Below, piece after piece: positions 1-11,230 of a stretch of DNA of 64,000 bases. The translations under genes were made by a program, and so were the position numbers. How positions within the stretch are numbered: the first letter of the stretch is position 1; each line of letters begins with the position of its first letter. The stretch comes from Tricholoma matsutake (taxonomy: Eukaryota > Basidiomycota > Agaricomycetes > Agaricales > Tricholomataceae): assembly GCA_026075535.2 (NCBI GenBank), contig AP026545.1:10044001-10108000 (forward strand), given 5' to 3'. Below the pieces are notes generated by a model that was not told the origin of the DNA, searched no databases, and saw only the letters and a list, made by a program, of their open reading frames with translations.

Positions 1-475
1 TGAGTCTCAAGTCAAGGTGGAGGTTGGATTGGAGTTGGTTTTTGAGTTGGGCCTTGGTCAGGGCCTTGGCCAGTGCAGAGGTGGCAAGGATGGCATTCAG
101 GTTCTCAATCTTGATTTTCCAGTCAATGAAGACCTGGTTGCCTTGCGATGAGGAGAGGATGGTTTCAAGGATGTCATGGGCCCAGTTCTTCTCCAGGACA
201 AGTTGGGAGAGCTTACCAAGGTATCCATCCAGGGAGAGGGCATCAATCTGAGTTTGGTCAGCTTGGTACCATGCCACAAGGTGAGGTTCAAACATGCCCT
301 CGGCGATGTAGCTGAAAATTTCATTGTCTGTCTTCCCACCATGCTTCTTGTAGTGTTTGCATGCGAGGGTCCACAGTTGCATGATGAGAGGGGTGATTTT
401 TCCAGCGGTGAGCATAGGGCATTCCTTCATCTTTGTGACCTTCACTTTGGCAAGGGGTTGTGTGGAGGGTGACAT
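1..475 (-). pseudogene. Gypsy M gag, N-terminal part (left copy, cut by window edge)
   Basis: The minus-strand frame starts at ATG 475 and stays open to base 1, about 158 codons. It encodes the same protein as the plus copy from 6472: a Lys-rich start, then a helical Gag-like domain with motifs such as LTAGKITPLIMQLW and KHYKKHGGKT, typical of a Ty3/Gypsy Gag family widespread in Agaricomycetes (recognised by eye). Gag packages the retroelement RNA. The end of the protein lies outside the window, so its intactness cannot be judged. Confidence 0.75.
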
Positions 476-1199
476 TTTGGTTCAAGTGGCAGGTGGTGTG
501 GCCCAGTAGTTGGGATGGTTAATTGTGATGGTTGGTGTACTTTTGTCGGTGGATGAGTCAGTATCAGTGTTTGGTGGTGATGGTGGTGGTGATCGGTGGA
601 TGTCCCAGCGCTTTTGTCATGTGGTTGGTAGTGTCTCAAATTTGGCTGGTTGGCCAGAATCCTGTAAACTTCTTCTCATGTTCCTGGTGAGGAGTGGGAT
701 GAGGGTGGAAGGTTGCTGAGACAGGGTTGGTTCAGTAGGTGAAGAATGTTGTCAGTGTCAAAAAAAAGTGGAAGGATTCCAAGTTTGGCAGCCTACACTA
801 GACTTAGATTTACTAAAAGACAGGATCAAATTATCTTCATTGCATGGAAGTAGGAACCATAAGTTACTACAAATAAAAGAATAGGAAGTTACTATACCTT
901 TGTTGCATGGAAGTAGGAACAAAGGTTAAGGGAAAGAAATAAGTAATATATAAGAAAAAGATTGACCGTGTAAGTAAAAAGCTGCATCAAGTGTAGTGTG
1001 TGATTTGGGAAGGCCACATCAGGCATAGTCACATAATAGGAAGGTACCGCATCAATAGGATAATGTCGGCACTGCTGGATGTGGATAGAAGGGTAATAAG
1101 GATGTATGGTGCCATTGCCAGGATGCATGTCGCCAGTGTGTTGTTGTCATATTTGCCGGTGGTGAGGGCGATTGTGTCGGCAATGTGTGTGGCTGTGTT

Positions 1200-1560
1200 G
1201 GCACCGTGGGAGTGTGTTGGCGGCATAGGGTGGCCATAACTCACTGTAACACAGACATTGGTATATCTGGTGTTGGTGAGTTGTTTATGTGCCGTAGGTG
1301 GCTGTGGTATTGCCGGTGGCTGGGCTGGCTGTGAGGGTGGTTGTGTCGGCAATTTGTGTGGCTGTGCCGGCACTGTGGAAGTGTGTAATGGTGGTGTAGT
1401 AATGTAACACAGACATTGGTATGTCTGGTGTTGGTGAGTTGTTTATGTGCCATAGGTGGCTGTGTTATTGCTGGTGGCTGTGTCTGCGGCGAGGGTGGTT
1501 GTGTCAGTAATGTGTGTGGTGTGCCGGCACCATGGAAGTGTGTAATGGTGGCATAGGTAA
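1200..1560 (-). repeat. Degenerate ~125-bp tandem repeats in the Gypsy M 5' region (left copy)
   Basis: About three imperfect units, each ending (on the minus strand) in the sequence ACCAATGTCTGTGTTAC and containing CACTTCCATGG and CACCAACACCAGA blocks. The same array appears in the right copy at about 5446-5790. It lies between the element tip and gag, so it belongs to the LTR or leader. Confidence 0.7.
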
Positions 1561-1604
1561 ATTAACTTGTCATAATGTCATGAGTCTGTGGGGCCAGACT
1601 TACA

Positions 1605-2009
1605 AACGATCTCATGACTGCTGACATCTCCTTATCATGAATTTTGTAGTTTCACTCGATGGTGTTGAGCAATTTCAAATAGAAGGCAATGGGGTGCCAT
1701 TTAAGATTGTCGGATGATTGCTGAGAGAGGACTGAGCCTGTAGTGTAGTCCAAACTATCTGCCTCAATACAAAAAGCCTTTGAATCATCTGCAAAACAAA
1801 GGATGGCTGAGGATGTGATGCGGTTTTTGATTTCATCGAACACTGATTGTTCTGCTTCAGCCCAACCCCACCTTCAATCCTTTTTTGTGAGTTCAAACAT
1901 TGGCTTCACATGGTGGGAAAAGCCTTCAATGAACCTGCGATAAAAATTCCCAAAACTGAGGAAGGATTGAACCTCCTTTTGATTTGTCAGTGTGGGCCAT
2001 TCCGTTATG
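1605..2009 (-). pseudogene. Gypsy N pol: RT connection and RNase H start
   Basis: Minus-strand reading gives EVQSFLSFGNFYRRFIEGF, a typical end-of-RT/connection motif, followed by KKRIEGG..LCFADDSKAFCIEADSL and the RNase H primer-grip-like stretch KIHDKEMSAVMRSF, with frameshifts between them. The reading stops abruptly at 1605 where the Gypsy M copy begins, so the rest of RNase H, integrase and 3' LTR are absent. It continues in frame with 2979-3691 once the solo LTR and one copy of its target duplication are removed. Confidence 0.75.
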
Positions 2010-2013
2010 CTGG

Positions 2014-2978
2014 TGATAGGTCCACTTGGCACTCTAAGGTCTGGGAACACTTCCAAATGCATCAACACATCACCACACACACTCCCAACCCCTACAAACC
2101 CCTACAAACCCCACAAAACCACTCTGAAACGATTTCGTAGCACTTCGAATGATTTCGCAGCACTTCGAGCAAGTTCAAATGACTTCGCAGCACCTCAAAT
2201 GCCTTCAGCTGCCATATGCCTATCGCACTGCCCTTCAGACACATGCAGCACACCTTGTACGAGTTAGTGCATCGCATATCAAGCACCACCGAACATGAGG
2301 AGATACAACAATGGGCTTTTAGGATGTGATTGTGGCACTTTGACATTTCCATAATATATTGGATAAATAGGATAGGTACCCTTGATACATTGTGACTCCC
2401 TTCTCATCATCTTTCATTTATTTTATGATTTGCAAAGTTCTTTATTGTTTTATATCTTGCCTCATGTATTCCTCCTGTTTTATTTCCTTTTAAGTACCAT
2501 CTCTTCCAAACATATATAGCCTTGTACTAGCTACTTAGAACTCCAGAATAGATTGTCCTCTCATATCCATCATCTGATTTAAGAGCAGTTCTCTTGAGTC
2601 CAAGCCTCTCGCCTTAGTCCTGAAGTTTAGTGTATTACTACGAACTTTCCATACTAGCTTCTCGAAACTATCGTCTATCATCTATCCCCTCTCAAGGCCT
2701 TTCCACATCTCTATAGTCTATCCTCAGCATCCATCAAATCCATTCTTGTCCTTGACAAGCCCCTCAAACATCCTCAAACATCTCTTGAAGCACTTTGCAG
2801 AGCTTCATATGCCCTCAAATGTCATCAAATATCATCAGACCTCCTTGAACCTAGGTCCCTCATCCTTGGGTAACAGTGGTGATACTTAGTACCACCTCAC
2901 AACCTTCCTCTAACTAGCATTATACCATTTGAGGCCTTTTTGTGGGTTTTGTTTGGGTTTCCTGGTCGAGCATCATCA
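2014..2978 (+). mobile_element. Solo LTR, family A, inside Gypsy N pol
   Basis: It starts TGATAGGTCCACTT and ends GAGCATCATCA, matching the 5' LTR of Gypsy A at 7830-8804. It is flanked by a 4-bp duplication, CTGG (2010-2013) and CCGG (2979-2982), which differ by one C-to-T change. Removing the LTR and one TSD rejoins the minus-strand N reading frame at V-A-G-I-T-E-W exactly. It is therefore a solo LTR left by LTR-LTR recombination. Confidence 0.9.
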
Positions 2979-3691
2979 CCGGCTACCTTGAATGGATCCA
3001 CATGAATCTTGCCTTCAGAGATGATCAACCTGAGATATTTGATAGAGGTTTTTTCAAATTCACATTTTTTGTGTCAAAGAAAGAGTTTGTGTTTTCAAAG
3101 TAGTTCGAGTATGAGTCGAGTGACACAATGCTGTTCTTCCATGGATTTTGCAAAAATGAGGATATCATTGAGGTAGACGCAAACCACACCCTCCATGATG
3201 AGATCCTGGATGATATTGTTTGTCATTGTCTGGAAGGTGGAGGGGGAGTTTGTGAGTCCAAAAAACATCACCAGGGGTTTGAAAAGGCCACAATTCATAT
3301 GAAATGCCTTCCATTCATCACCTTCCTTCATCCAAACATTATTGTACCCCCATCAAACATCAAGCTTCATGAAATACTTTGCACCTTGATATACAAGCTC
3401 TGAAATTAGGGGCAAGGGGTATCAGTTTTTTATCGTGATAGCATTCAGGGCCAAATAATCCTGCACAAGTTGAAGGCTGCCATCTTTCTTGATGAAGAAG
3501 ATAGGGGATGCCATCAGTGATTTTGAAGGATGAATTTGACTGCTGCTGAGGTTCTCCTGAATGAACTTGTCCATTTCAGACTGTTTGCTAGGGGCCAAAG
3601 GGTAGACCTTACAGATCAAAGATTTCACACCTGGGACCAGTTCAATGGCATGATCCCACACCTTACAATCAGGGAGACGATCAAACAACAA
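2979..3691 (-). pseudogene. Gypsy N reverse transcriptase
   Basis: Minus-strand RT palm and fingers: KVWDHAIELVPG, then ASPIFFIKKDGSLQLVQDY, LDV.WGYNNV, GDEWKAF and MFFGLTNSPSTFQTMTN, in the usual Ty3/Gypsy order. The catalytic box is YLND (codons at about 3164-3175) instead of YLDD; the change is Asp (GAT) to Asn (AAT) at a former CpG. Frames are broken by TGA codons and small indels, so the copy is dead. It follows protease/spacer 3681-4568 on the same strand. Confidence 0.85.
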
Positions 3692-4568
3692 TTTTGTAAA
3701 AAGGCAAAATGTTCAATGTGGCTTGAATAAACTCGGCCTCACAGGGGATGGTGGCCATGAAGATGCAATCACCATCTTTAAGCTCATCCTCACCAGTATA
3801 GGGTTTGTTTTTGTTGGACTTGTCATCATCATCATTATCGTTGATGAGATCTGGATAATCTGGGATGTCCTCCATCTCAACATCTGTTGAAGGAATCCCT
3901 GCTTGACAGGCTCGAAGACTCTCCACCTTGAAGGCAAGCTTGCATTCTTCATTGGTCTCATTCTGGCAAGTACAACAGTGGTCAGAGCATCGACTCATCT
4001 TAACCTCACCCAATGTCCAATCAACTTCAGGGTTGTGTTTTTGAAGCCAGGTAAGGCCTAAGATGACATCCTGCTTCCCAAGGCCTGTGATAGCAAATGT
4101 CACATGTTCAGAGTAGTCGCAATATTGTAGAACTGTCTCCCAGACCTCCGAAATGCTGCCTGCTTTGTTCGACAAACTGTCCACGTTATACACTGGTATG
4201 GGTTGACTGAGTTGCTTTGTAGTCAAATGATGTCATTTCACAATGTTGGAGCTGACAAAGAGGTCAGTCGCACCACTGTCCAGAAGAGCATTCATTGAGA
4301 GGATTCTGCCAGTAATGAGGGTTTGCATTGATATCGGAAGCTTGAAAGAGTTTGTACTTGGGTTCAAAGCTACAATACACCATTTGGGGAGCCATTTCTC
4401 CCAGTTCAGACATTTTTGAAAATGATTTCGAAGGGTTGGGGAAGGTAGTATGGCTGCAAGATCATTGAAAGTAGGAGTCATCGAAGAAATAGAATCTAAT
4501 TCGTGCACTTCTTCTACTGACAACACTGCAAAACGATTACTACTAGACAATGATGGCATACTGTTCAC
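3681..4568 (-). pseudogene. Gypsy N aspartic protease and PR-RT spacer
   Basis: The minus strand encodes a retropepsin domain with the active-site motif ALLDSGATDLFV near the end of the first open stretch (4568-4233). After a break come the flap-side motif PIPVYNVD, GKQDVILGLTWLQKHNPEVDW and the linker CSDHCCTCQNE with an acidic Asp/Asn run (4226-3681). In a live element this protease would cut the Gag-Pol polyprotein. The order gag-PR-RT is the usual Gypsy order; the frame is broken between the two stretches. Confidence 0.85.
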
Positions 4569-5385
4569 TCATTGTCTGGGCCAAAATCCTCTACCACTTT
4601 GTTTGGGGCTTCGTCTTCTCATTCCACCATTTCCCTTACATTGAGGGCCATCAACTCCTCCGGTGCAAATCCCTGTCTTTTTCCGAAGTCCATGTACCAG
4701 ACATCGAATTATTTCGGGCACTTGGGTCATGCATGCCCAGGTTGCCCACATCGAAAGCACATGAGAGAGCTCACATCCTTTGGCTGTGTGGGTGTGGAAA
4801 TGCTGGGTACAGGAGGAACATACCTCGACAGGTTCGAAGTCATTGCAATTTGCAGTGCGTACCTCAACAGGGGTGGAGGGGGGTTTGGAAGCCTCGTCGG
4901 AAGTCAATGAAACATGCTCTTGTTTGCTGAAGACATTTCATGGTGCAAGACATGCCGCGAAGAGGCTCGAAATGCTTTGTTTGCAATCTGATTTTCATCA
5001 CACAAGATTGCAGCATTGTACCATTGTCTTGGATTCTCATCCAAGGGACATCCAGAAGTGAGGCAGGCAACATGGTCCTGAACCTTGGGATTGAGCCCTT
5101 GTTGAAATTTGAGGACAATGTGGGCACCTTTGAAGTATCATGCACAATCAACGATTTTGCAAAAATTGTTGACATACTCGTTGATGGTTCAAGACCCCTG
5201 GAAGTACTTCAAGGTCTCTAGCTCACTCCTTGATGTCTGAACCTTGTTCTTCAGGCAAAAGTTGGCAATGAACTCGATGACAAACTCTGTCCATGATGCA
5301 TAGGATAGACTCCCTATGGCTTGATAGCTGCGCATAATTCTGTCAACAAAACGTGCTGCTTGTCCACTTTTCATGAAGGACATGG
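4569..5385 (-). pseudogene. Gypsy N gag C-terminal half with zinc knuckle
   Basis: The minus strand from 5385 shows a Gag capsid piece (MKSGQAARFVDRIMRSYQA, WTEFVIEFIANFCLKNK) and, near 4719-4760, a CX2CX4HX4C zinc knuckle (CFRCGQPGHA then a TGA, then PKC). The TGA sits where an Arg is expected. The N-terminal half of Gag is missing because the right Gypsy M copy starts at 5386. Confidence 0.75.
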
Positions 5386-6471
5386 TGTAAGTCTGGCCCC
5401 ACAGACTCACAACATTATGACAAGTTAATTTACCTATGCTGCCGTTACACACTTCCATGGCGCTGGCACACCACACACATCGCTGGCACAACCACCCTTG
5501 CCACCGACATAGCCACCTACGGCGCATAAACAACTCACCAACACCAGACATACCAATGTCTGTGTTACATTACTAGACCACCATTACACACTTCCATGGC
5601 GCCAGCACAGCCACACAAATTGCCGACACAACCACCCTCGCTGCCGGCACAGCCACCTATGGTGCATAAACGACTCACCAACACCAGATATACCAATGTC
5701 TGTGTTACAGTGAGTTATGGCCACCCTATGCTGCCAACACACTCCCATGGCACTGACACAATCGCCCTTGCCACCGGCACAGCCACCAGCAAATACAACA
5801 ACAACACACCAGCAACATGCATCCTGGCAATGGCACCATACATCCTTATTACCCTTCTATCCACATCCAGCAGTGCCAACATTATCCTATTGATGTAGTA
5901 CCTTCCTATTTTGTGACTATGCCTGATGTGGCCTTCCCAAATCACACACTACGCTTGATGCAGCCTTTTACTTACACAGTTGATCTTTTTCTTATATATT
6001 ACTTATTTTTTATTCCTTAACCTTTGTTCCTACTTCCATGCAACAAAGGTATAGTAACTTCCTATTCTTTTATTTGTAGTAACTTATGGTTCCTACTTCC
6101 ATGCAATGAAGATAATTTGATCCTGTCTTTTAGTAAACCTAAGTATAGTGTAGGCTGCCAAACTTGGCATCCTTCCACTTTTTTTTTGACACCAACAACT
6201 TTCTTCACCTACCGAACCAACCCTGTCTCAGCAACCTTCCACCCTCATCCCACTCCTCACCAGGAGCACGAGAAGAAGTTTACAGGATTCTGGCCAACCA
6301 GCCAAATTTGAGACACTACCAACCACATGACAAAAGTGCTGGGACATCCACCGATCACCACCACCATCACCACCAAACACTGATACTGACTCATCCACCG
6401 ACAAAAGTACACCAACCATCACAATTAACCATCCCAACTACTGGGCCACACCACCTGCCACTTGAACCAAA
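5386..6471 (+). repeat. Gypsy M 5' LTR plus leader with ~125-bp tandem repeats
   Basis: No gene lies here. About 1.1 kb upstream of gag contains three degenerate tandem units (5446-5568, 5583-5708, and a partial one from about 5730), then an AT-rich stretch with two CCTACTTCCATGCAA blocks. A T-run near 6180 precedes the gag leader. The exact LTR end is uncertain. Confidence 0.65.
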
Positions 6472-7122
6472 ATGTCACCCTCCACACAACCCCTTGCCAA
6501 AGTGAAGGTCACAAAGATGAAGGAATGCCCTATGCTCACCGCTGGAAAAATCACCCCTCTCATCATGCAACTGTGGACCCTCGCATGCAAACACTACAAG
6601 AAGCATGGTGGGAAGACAGACAATGAAATTTTCAGCTACATCGCCGAGGGCATGTTTGAACCTCACCTTGTGGCATGGTACCAAGCTGACCAAACTCAGA
6701 TTGATGCCCTCTCCCTGGATGGATACCTTGGTAAGCTCTCCCAACTTGTCCTGGAGAAGAACTGGGCCCATGACATCCTTGAAACCATCCTCTCCTCATC
6801 GCAAGGCAACCAGGTCTTCATTGACTGGAAAATCAAGATTGAGAACCTGAATGCCATCCTTGCCACCTCTGCACTGGCCAAGGCCCTGACCAAGGCCCAA
6901 CTCAAAAACCAACTCCAATCCAACCTCCACCTTGACTTGAGACTCAACATCAGTCTCAAGCCTGTCCTGGCCACCAAACTTGCCCCCTGGGCCCTCGAGG
7001 TAAAGGAACACGATGACTGCATGCATGCACCCAAAAACTCATTGATGCATCTGCCACTGCACGTGCCACACACCACAGCGAGAAGAAAGACCTACTTTCT
7101 CAACTCACTGACCCGCCGATGA
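6472..7122 (+). pseudogene. Gypsy M gag
   Basis: The ATG at 6472 opens 216 codons. The first ~185 residues are the Gag-like domain (LTAGKITPLIMQLW, NWAHDILETILSSSQ, IDWKIKIENLNAIL, ALTKAQLKNQLQSNLH). A frameshift near 7020 scrambles the C-terminus: the expected continuation (TQKLIDASATAR) is in another frame. Gag-PR then continues at 7119, where an overlapping open frame begins. It would form the particle core and carry the downstream zinc knuckle. It is probably one long Gag-PR polyprotein originally. Confidence 0.8.
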
Positions 7123-7829
7123 AGAGAAACTCTCCCACAGCTGGCCCCAGCAAAACAAAACAGGTTGAGAAGAAGCACCTCCCTGCCCTCACACTCAAAG
7201 AATGGGCAATCCTCAAAAAACACACCAGCTGCACACAATGCTGGAAATTGTATGCCGGCCACAAGAACCCTGACTGTCCCATAAATGCAGTCAACACCTG
7301 GCCTGGCACTGAGACATACGTCACACTCATGGTGCTGGCGGTGGCAACAATGGCAGTGGTGGAGGACAACGAAACTGACTTGTATGGCCCTCCCCCTGCT
7401 GATGTCCCCTTTACTGTATCACACCTATTTCCTACCCTCTACGCCACTGGCCCCCTCATCACCAAATTCCCCATTAAAATCTATCCACTAATGGACATTG
7501 GTTGCACCTGCACAGTGATTGGCCTTGAACTCTGTGAGCATCTCAGCCTCCGACATTATCCTCTCCCTAAAAAGGAAAATAACATGTTGTTGTTGACCCA
7601 GCAGAAAATCAACTGTGAGGAGTATGTTAAATTAGAGCTGCAATCAGACCAGGGGATATGGAAATTGGGAGTCCACAAGATGAAAGTAAATAAGGGATTA
7701 TCATTCCCCATTATATCAGGAATGCCATTTCTTTCATCAGAACGGATTGTGATTGATACCCATGAGCAAACTGCCATTGACAAATGCTCCAGTTTTGACC
7801 TCCTAAATCCACCCTCCCAAACACCCTGG
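7119..7829 (+). pseudogene. Gypsy M zinc knuckle and aspartic protease
   Basis: This open frame of about 237 codons holds a zinc-binding motif of pattern CX2CX6HX4C (CTQCWKLYAGHKNPDC) at about residues 38-53, then a retropepsin-like region (PLMDIGCTCTVIGLELCEHL). The active-site triad reads D-I-G rather than D-S-G, so activity is doubtful. Later hallmarks are GLSFPIISGMPFLSSE. The frame ends at the boundary with the Gypsy A LTR, so RT, RNase H and integrase are missing. Confidence 0.75.
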
Positions 7830-8804
7830 TGATAGGTCCACCTTGTGATCTAAGCTCTGGGAACATCTCCAAATGCATTGACACATTACCACACATGCTC
7901 CCAACCCCTATGAACCTCTACAAACCCCATGAGACTGCTCCGAAGCTATTTCAAACAACTTCAAACAACTTTGCAGCACCTCAAACACCCTTGGCCGCCA
8001 TATGGTTATTGCACCGCCCTTCAGACACACACAGCACACCTTGTATGAGTTAGTGTGTCGCATATCGAGCACCACCAGACACAAGGAGACACGATGACAG
8101 GATTTTAGGATGCAATTGTGGCACTTTGATGTCTTGATGATATATTGAATCGATAGGACAGGTACCCATAATAAATTGTGACTCTATATGTTTCCCTTCT
8201 CATCATCTTTCATTTATTTTATGATTTGCAAAGTTCTTTATTGTTTTATATCTTGCCTCATGTATTCCTCATGTTTTATTTCCTTTTAAGTACCATCTCT
8301 TCCAAACATATATAGCCTCGTACTAGCTACTTAGAAGGACAGAATAGATCATCCTCTCACATCAATCATCTGATTTAAGAGCAATTCTCTTGAGTCCAAG
8401 CCTCTCATCTTAGTCCCAAAGTTCAGTGTTTTATGCCAAACTTCTTTGAACTTCTCATACTAGCTTCTCAAAACTATTGTCTATCACCTATCCCCTCTCA
8501 AGGCCTTTCGACATCTTTATACTCTATTCTCAGCCTTCGTCAAAATCGTCCTCATCCTCTATAAGCCCCTCAAACTACTTCAAACTTCTTTGAACATCCT
8601 TGAACTTTCCTTGAATATTATTGCAGCACTTCATACACCCTTGAACCTCATCGGACATCATTGGACCCTCTCTAAAGTTGTTTCCCTAACCTTGGGTAAC
8701 AGTGGTGATATTTAGTACCACCTTGCAACCTTCCTCTAACTAGCATTATACCATTCGAGGCCTTATTGTGGGTTTTGTCTGGGTTTCCTGGTTGAGCATC
8801 ATCA
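7830..8804 (+). repeat. Gypsy A 5' LTR
   Basis: It begins TGATAGGTCCACC and ends GAGCATCATCA (TG...CA), 975 bp, matching 17387-18163, the solo copies 2014-2978 and 61343-62471 and the fragment 20989-21425. Internal TATATAGCC near 8308 could be promoter sequence. The following 8805-9123 is a leader rich in Ser/Thr-type codons with no assigned gene; a primer-binding site should start at 8805 (TTTGGAGCCC). Confidence 0.9.
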
Positions 8805-9123
8805 TTTGGAGCCCACTGCAAGGGGTTTCTAAATTATTTCATCGCCTAATCCATCTCAAATCTCCCAGCTTAGGCCAACACAAGCTAGAAGCCTTTGTAT
8901 CAATACTTGCCATGCCTTTGAATCTCTCAAACAATCAGGAGATATCCTAATCCCTGTTTCTGAAGCAGAATCTACTCATCGTCAACTATTCCCTTCACCT
9001 ATCTCATCACCTTCAACATCATCCTCTACTTCTTCATCCTCATCATCTACCTCTTCATTCATCCTTCCAACAACTTCGACCTTCACCCAAGTTTTAACCC
9101 CTACCCCTAGAGTCACCACATTC

Positions 9124-10053
9124 ATGACTACACAAGCAACTATGCCAGCTCATGGTCATTCCACGGCTCCGAAATTCGACCCCACCCAGCCACAAGAACT
9201 TCACAGGTATTTTAACGAGCTCGAATTGCTTTTCTCAGTGTGCAATGTCATGAACTCCAAAGAAATGAAGAAGCACACTTGTCGCTACCTTGATATTGAC
9301 ACTTCCAAACTTTGGGAATCAATTACAGAATACAACGCCTGCATTTCATTCCAGAATTTTTGCATCGCTATTCACAAACTGTACCCTGGTTCTGAAGATG
9401 ATCAGAAATGGTCAATTTTGGACATGGACAAACTCATCAGCAAACAACTTTGCATAGGTATTTACAATGTGAGTGATTTGGGATTATATTTTCGGTCATT
9501 CTATAACATCCCAAAGTTTCTATCTACTAAAGGCAGGATTTCTGACGCTGAACAAAGTAGAGCCTTCATTTGGGGTTTCCAACCAGGTTTATGGGCTAGA
9601 ATCACTTGACAACTCAAACTAAAATTCCCTGATCACTATCCCGATGACCCCTACTCACTTGATGATATTCACGCAGCACCAAAATTCATTTTAGCAGGAT
9701 CTATCAGTTTGGATTTTACATCGCTACTCAGTTTGCATTCTTCAGCACCTTCGGTAATCCCAACAACCTTGACATCTTTGCCTCAAATTAAATCAGAAGA
9801 TCTTATGGCAATTCTCGAGAAATTCGCAGCCACTCTCATAACTGTTTTAGCAGGTTCAAAGACCATGAACACTACTCAACCTGACAGTGGATTTTGTTTG
9901 GACCAGCTCAAAACTTTAGTTTGCATCTTTTGTGGGCTTACAGGACATTTCATTAGTGATTGCTTGGTTTGCCAGTCATATATCAATGAAGGAAAGTGTA
10001 AGAAGAACACTGAAGGCAAAATCATTCTCCCAAATGGTCAATTAACTCCTTGA
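9124..10053 (+). pseudogene. Gypsy A gag
   Basis: The ATG at 9124 opens a frame with FDPTQPQELHRYFNELE, a Gag motif, followed by WGFQPGLWARIT. A TGA at 9607 interrupts it and the same frame resumes to 10053. Near the end is a zinc knuckle, CIFCGLTGHFISDC (CX2CX4HX4C), then CKKNTEGKIILPNGQ. Stops at about 9607, 10051, 10099, 10256 and 10277 are all TGA, consistent with former CGA codons. The protein would form the RNA-packaging core. Confidence 0.85.
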
Positions 10054-11230
10054 AACATCCCTGGTCATTTTATCAAGGACAGGATTGATGAATGGACTTG
10101 ACAAAACCCTCTGTCTAATGTTACCCCTTCGCTAATGTATAATATTGCACCTTTGACAGTTGCTTTGATGCCATCCAGAGGTGTTTACCAAATTACTGAC
10201 CTATCTACAATGGCTGAAGATCATATCGCACAACTTGAACAAGAGATATATGCTTTATGAAGTGGTAGACCTTTTGCATGAATTGATTCAAATGTGCCAA
10301 CAGTTCCTACCTCACAGCCTTTGATCCCTCAAATTTCTGCACTGGTTGAACAATTCATCCCACAAGTACTGGCACCATCAATATCATCCACAGCAACCAA
10401 TCTGTGAACTTCAAATTTGGCACCATCTTTGACCTCTGAGATACCATTGCAACTGGTAATACATCCCTACAATGGCACTAAAGAAAATTTGTATCTACCT
10501 CCCTATGAATGCAACTTTGCATCGACAGGAAAAGCAAAAGATGCCCCATCATATCATACCCAAGCCCCCATTCAAAAAGATAAAATCACCGAAGATGTCT
10601 TCACCTGATCAATGAAAGTGCCGATTATCACACTAACTCCCAAAGAACTACTTTCACTATTGCCCAAAGTTCATACAAAATGGAAGGAACAGGTCACTGC
10701 ATGTTGTATCCAGCAACCCAAAGGAAATAATGCTATGAATCTCCTTAATGATGATATTTTCATAATTGATGACCCCTATGAAACTTATATTAGCAGTCTT
10801 CACCCTGGAGAAATACCCAAACCTTTCATTGCAGCAAAGGAATTGCACTCTATTCAATCGGTCATTATGAATGTCAATGGCAGAAACCCAGTCAAAAGTG
10901 TAGTCGATCTGGGTTCATTGATCATCGCAATGTTGGAAGAAGTTTGTCATGAACTCAGTCTTGCATACAATCCTTCGATACACATCCCTCTACAATCTGC
11001 TAATGGTGGCATTGACCAGAGTTTAGGTTTAGCATGGAACGTACCTTGCAAAGTCAGTAGCATCACCCTCTACATGCAAAGTCAGTAGCATCACCCTCTA
11101 CATGCAAATACACATCATCCACGATCCAGCCTACAACATTCTGCTTGGATGACCATTTGACATCCTCACAGAAAGTACAGTGAGAAATTATCGAAATGAA
11201 GCACAAACAATAACCATATTTGATCCAAAC
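10054..11230 (+). pseudogene. Gypsy A gag-pol linker and aspartic protease
   Basis: The frame continues past 10054 through several TGA codons (NIPGHFIKDRIDEW is still recognisable). Protease-type sequence follows: PVKSVVDLGSLIIAM, where the active-site triad is D-L-G rather than D-S-G. At 11048-11103 a ~28-bp unit (AAAGTCAGTAGCATCACC...) is tandemly duplicated and shifts the frame. PYETYISSLHPGEIPK shortly before the active site is also typical of this Gypsy lineage. Confidence 0.7.

Larger units (their letters stand above)
1..1604 (-). mobile_element. Gypsy M, left inverted copy (5' end, truncated by window edge)
   Basis: This is the reverse complement of 5386-6948: the element's 5' tip lies at 1604 (TGTAAGTCTGGCCCC on the minus strand) and its gag runs leftwards off the window. 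The gag portions of the two copies are almost identical, whereas the non-coding parts differ by small indels and mostly transitions. The 5' LTR plus leader is about 1.1 kb; the LTR/leader boundary could not be fixed because the 3' LTR is not in view. Together with the right copy it forms a long inverted repeat around a 3.8-kb Gypsy N remnant. Confidence 0.8.
5386..7829 (+). mobile_element. Gypsy M, right copy (5' region, gag, protease; cut by Gypsy A)
   Basis: It starts TGTAAGTCTGGCCCC at 5386 and runs rightwards through an LTR/leader, gag (6472) and protease, then stops at 7829 where the 5' LTR of Gypsy A begins. No M pol is seen beyond the A element. It is the mirror image of 1-1604. Confidence 0.8.

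Noticed and set aside
9607..10610. TGA as a recoded sense codon (alternative genetic code)
   Set aside because: TGA also falls at true ends, the affected elements carry frameshifts and lost catalytic residues, and Arg is the expected residue at many sites; CpG decay explains it better.
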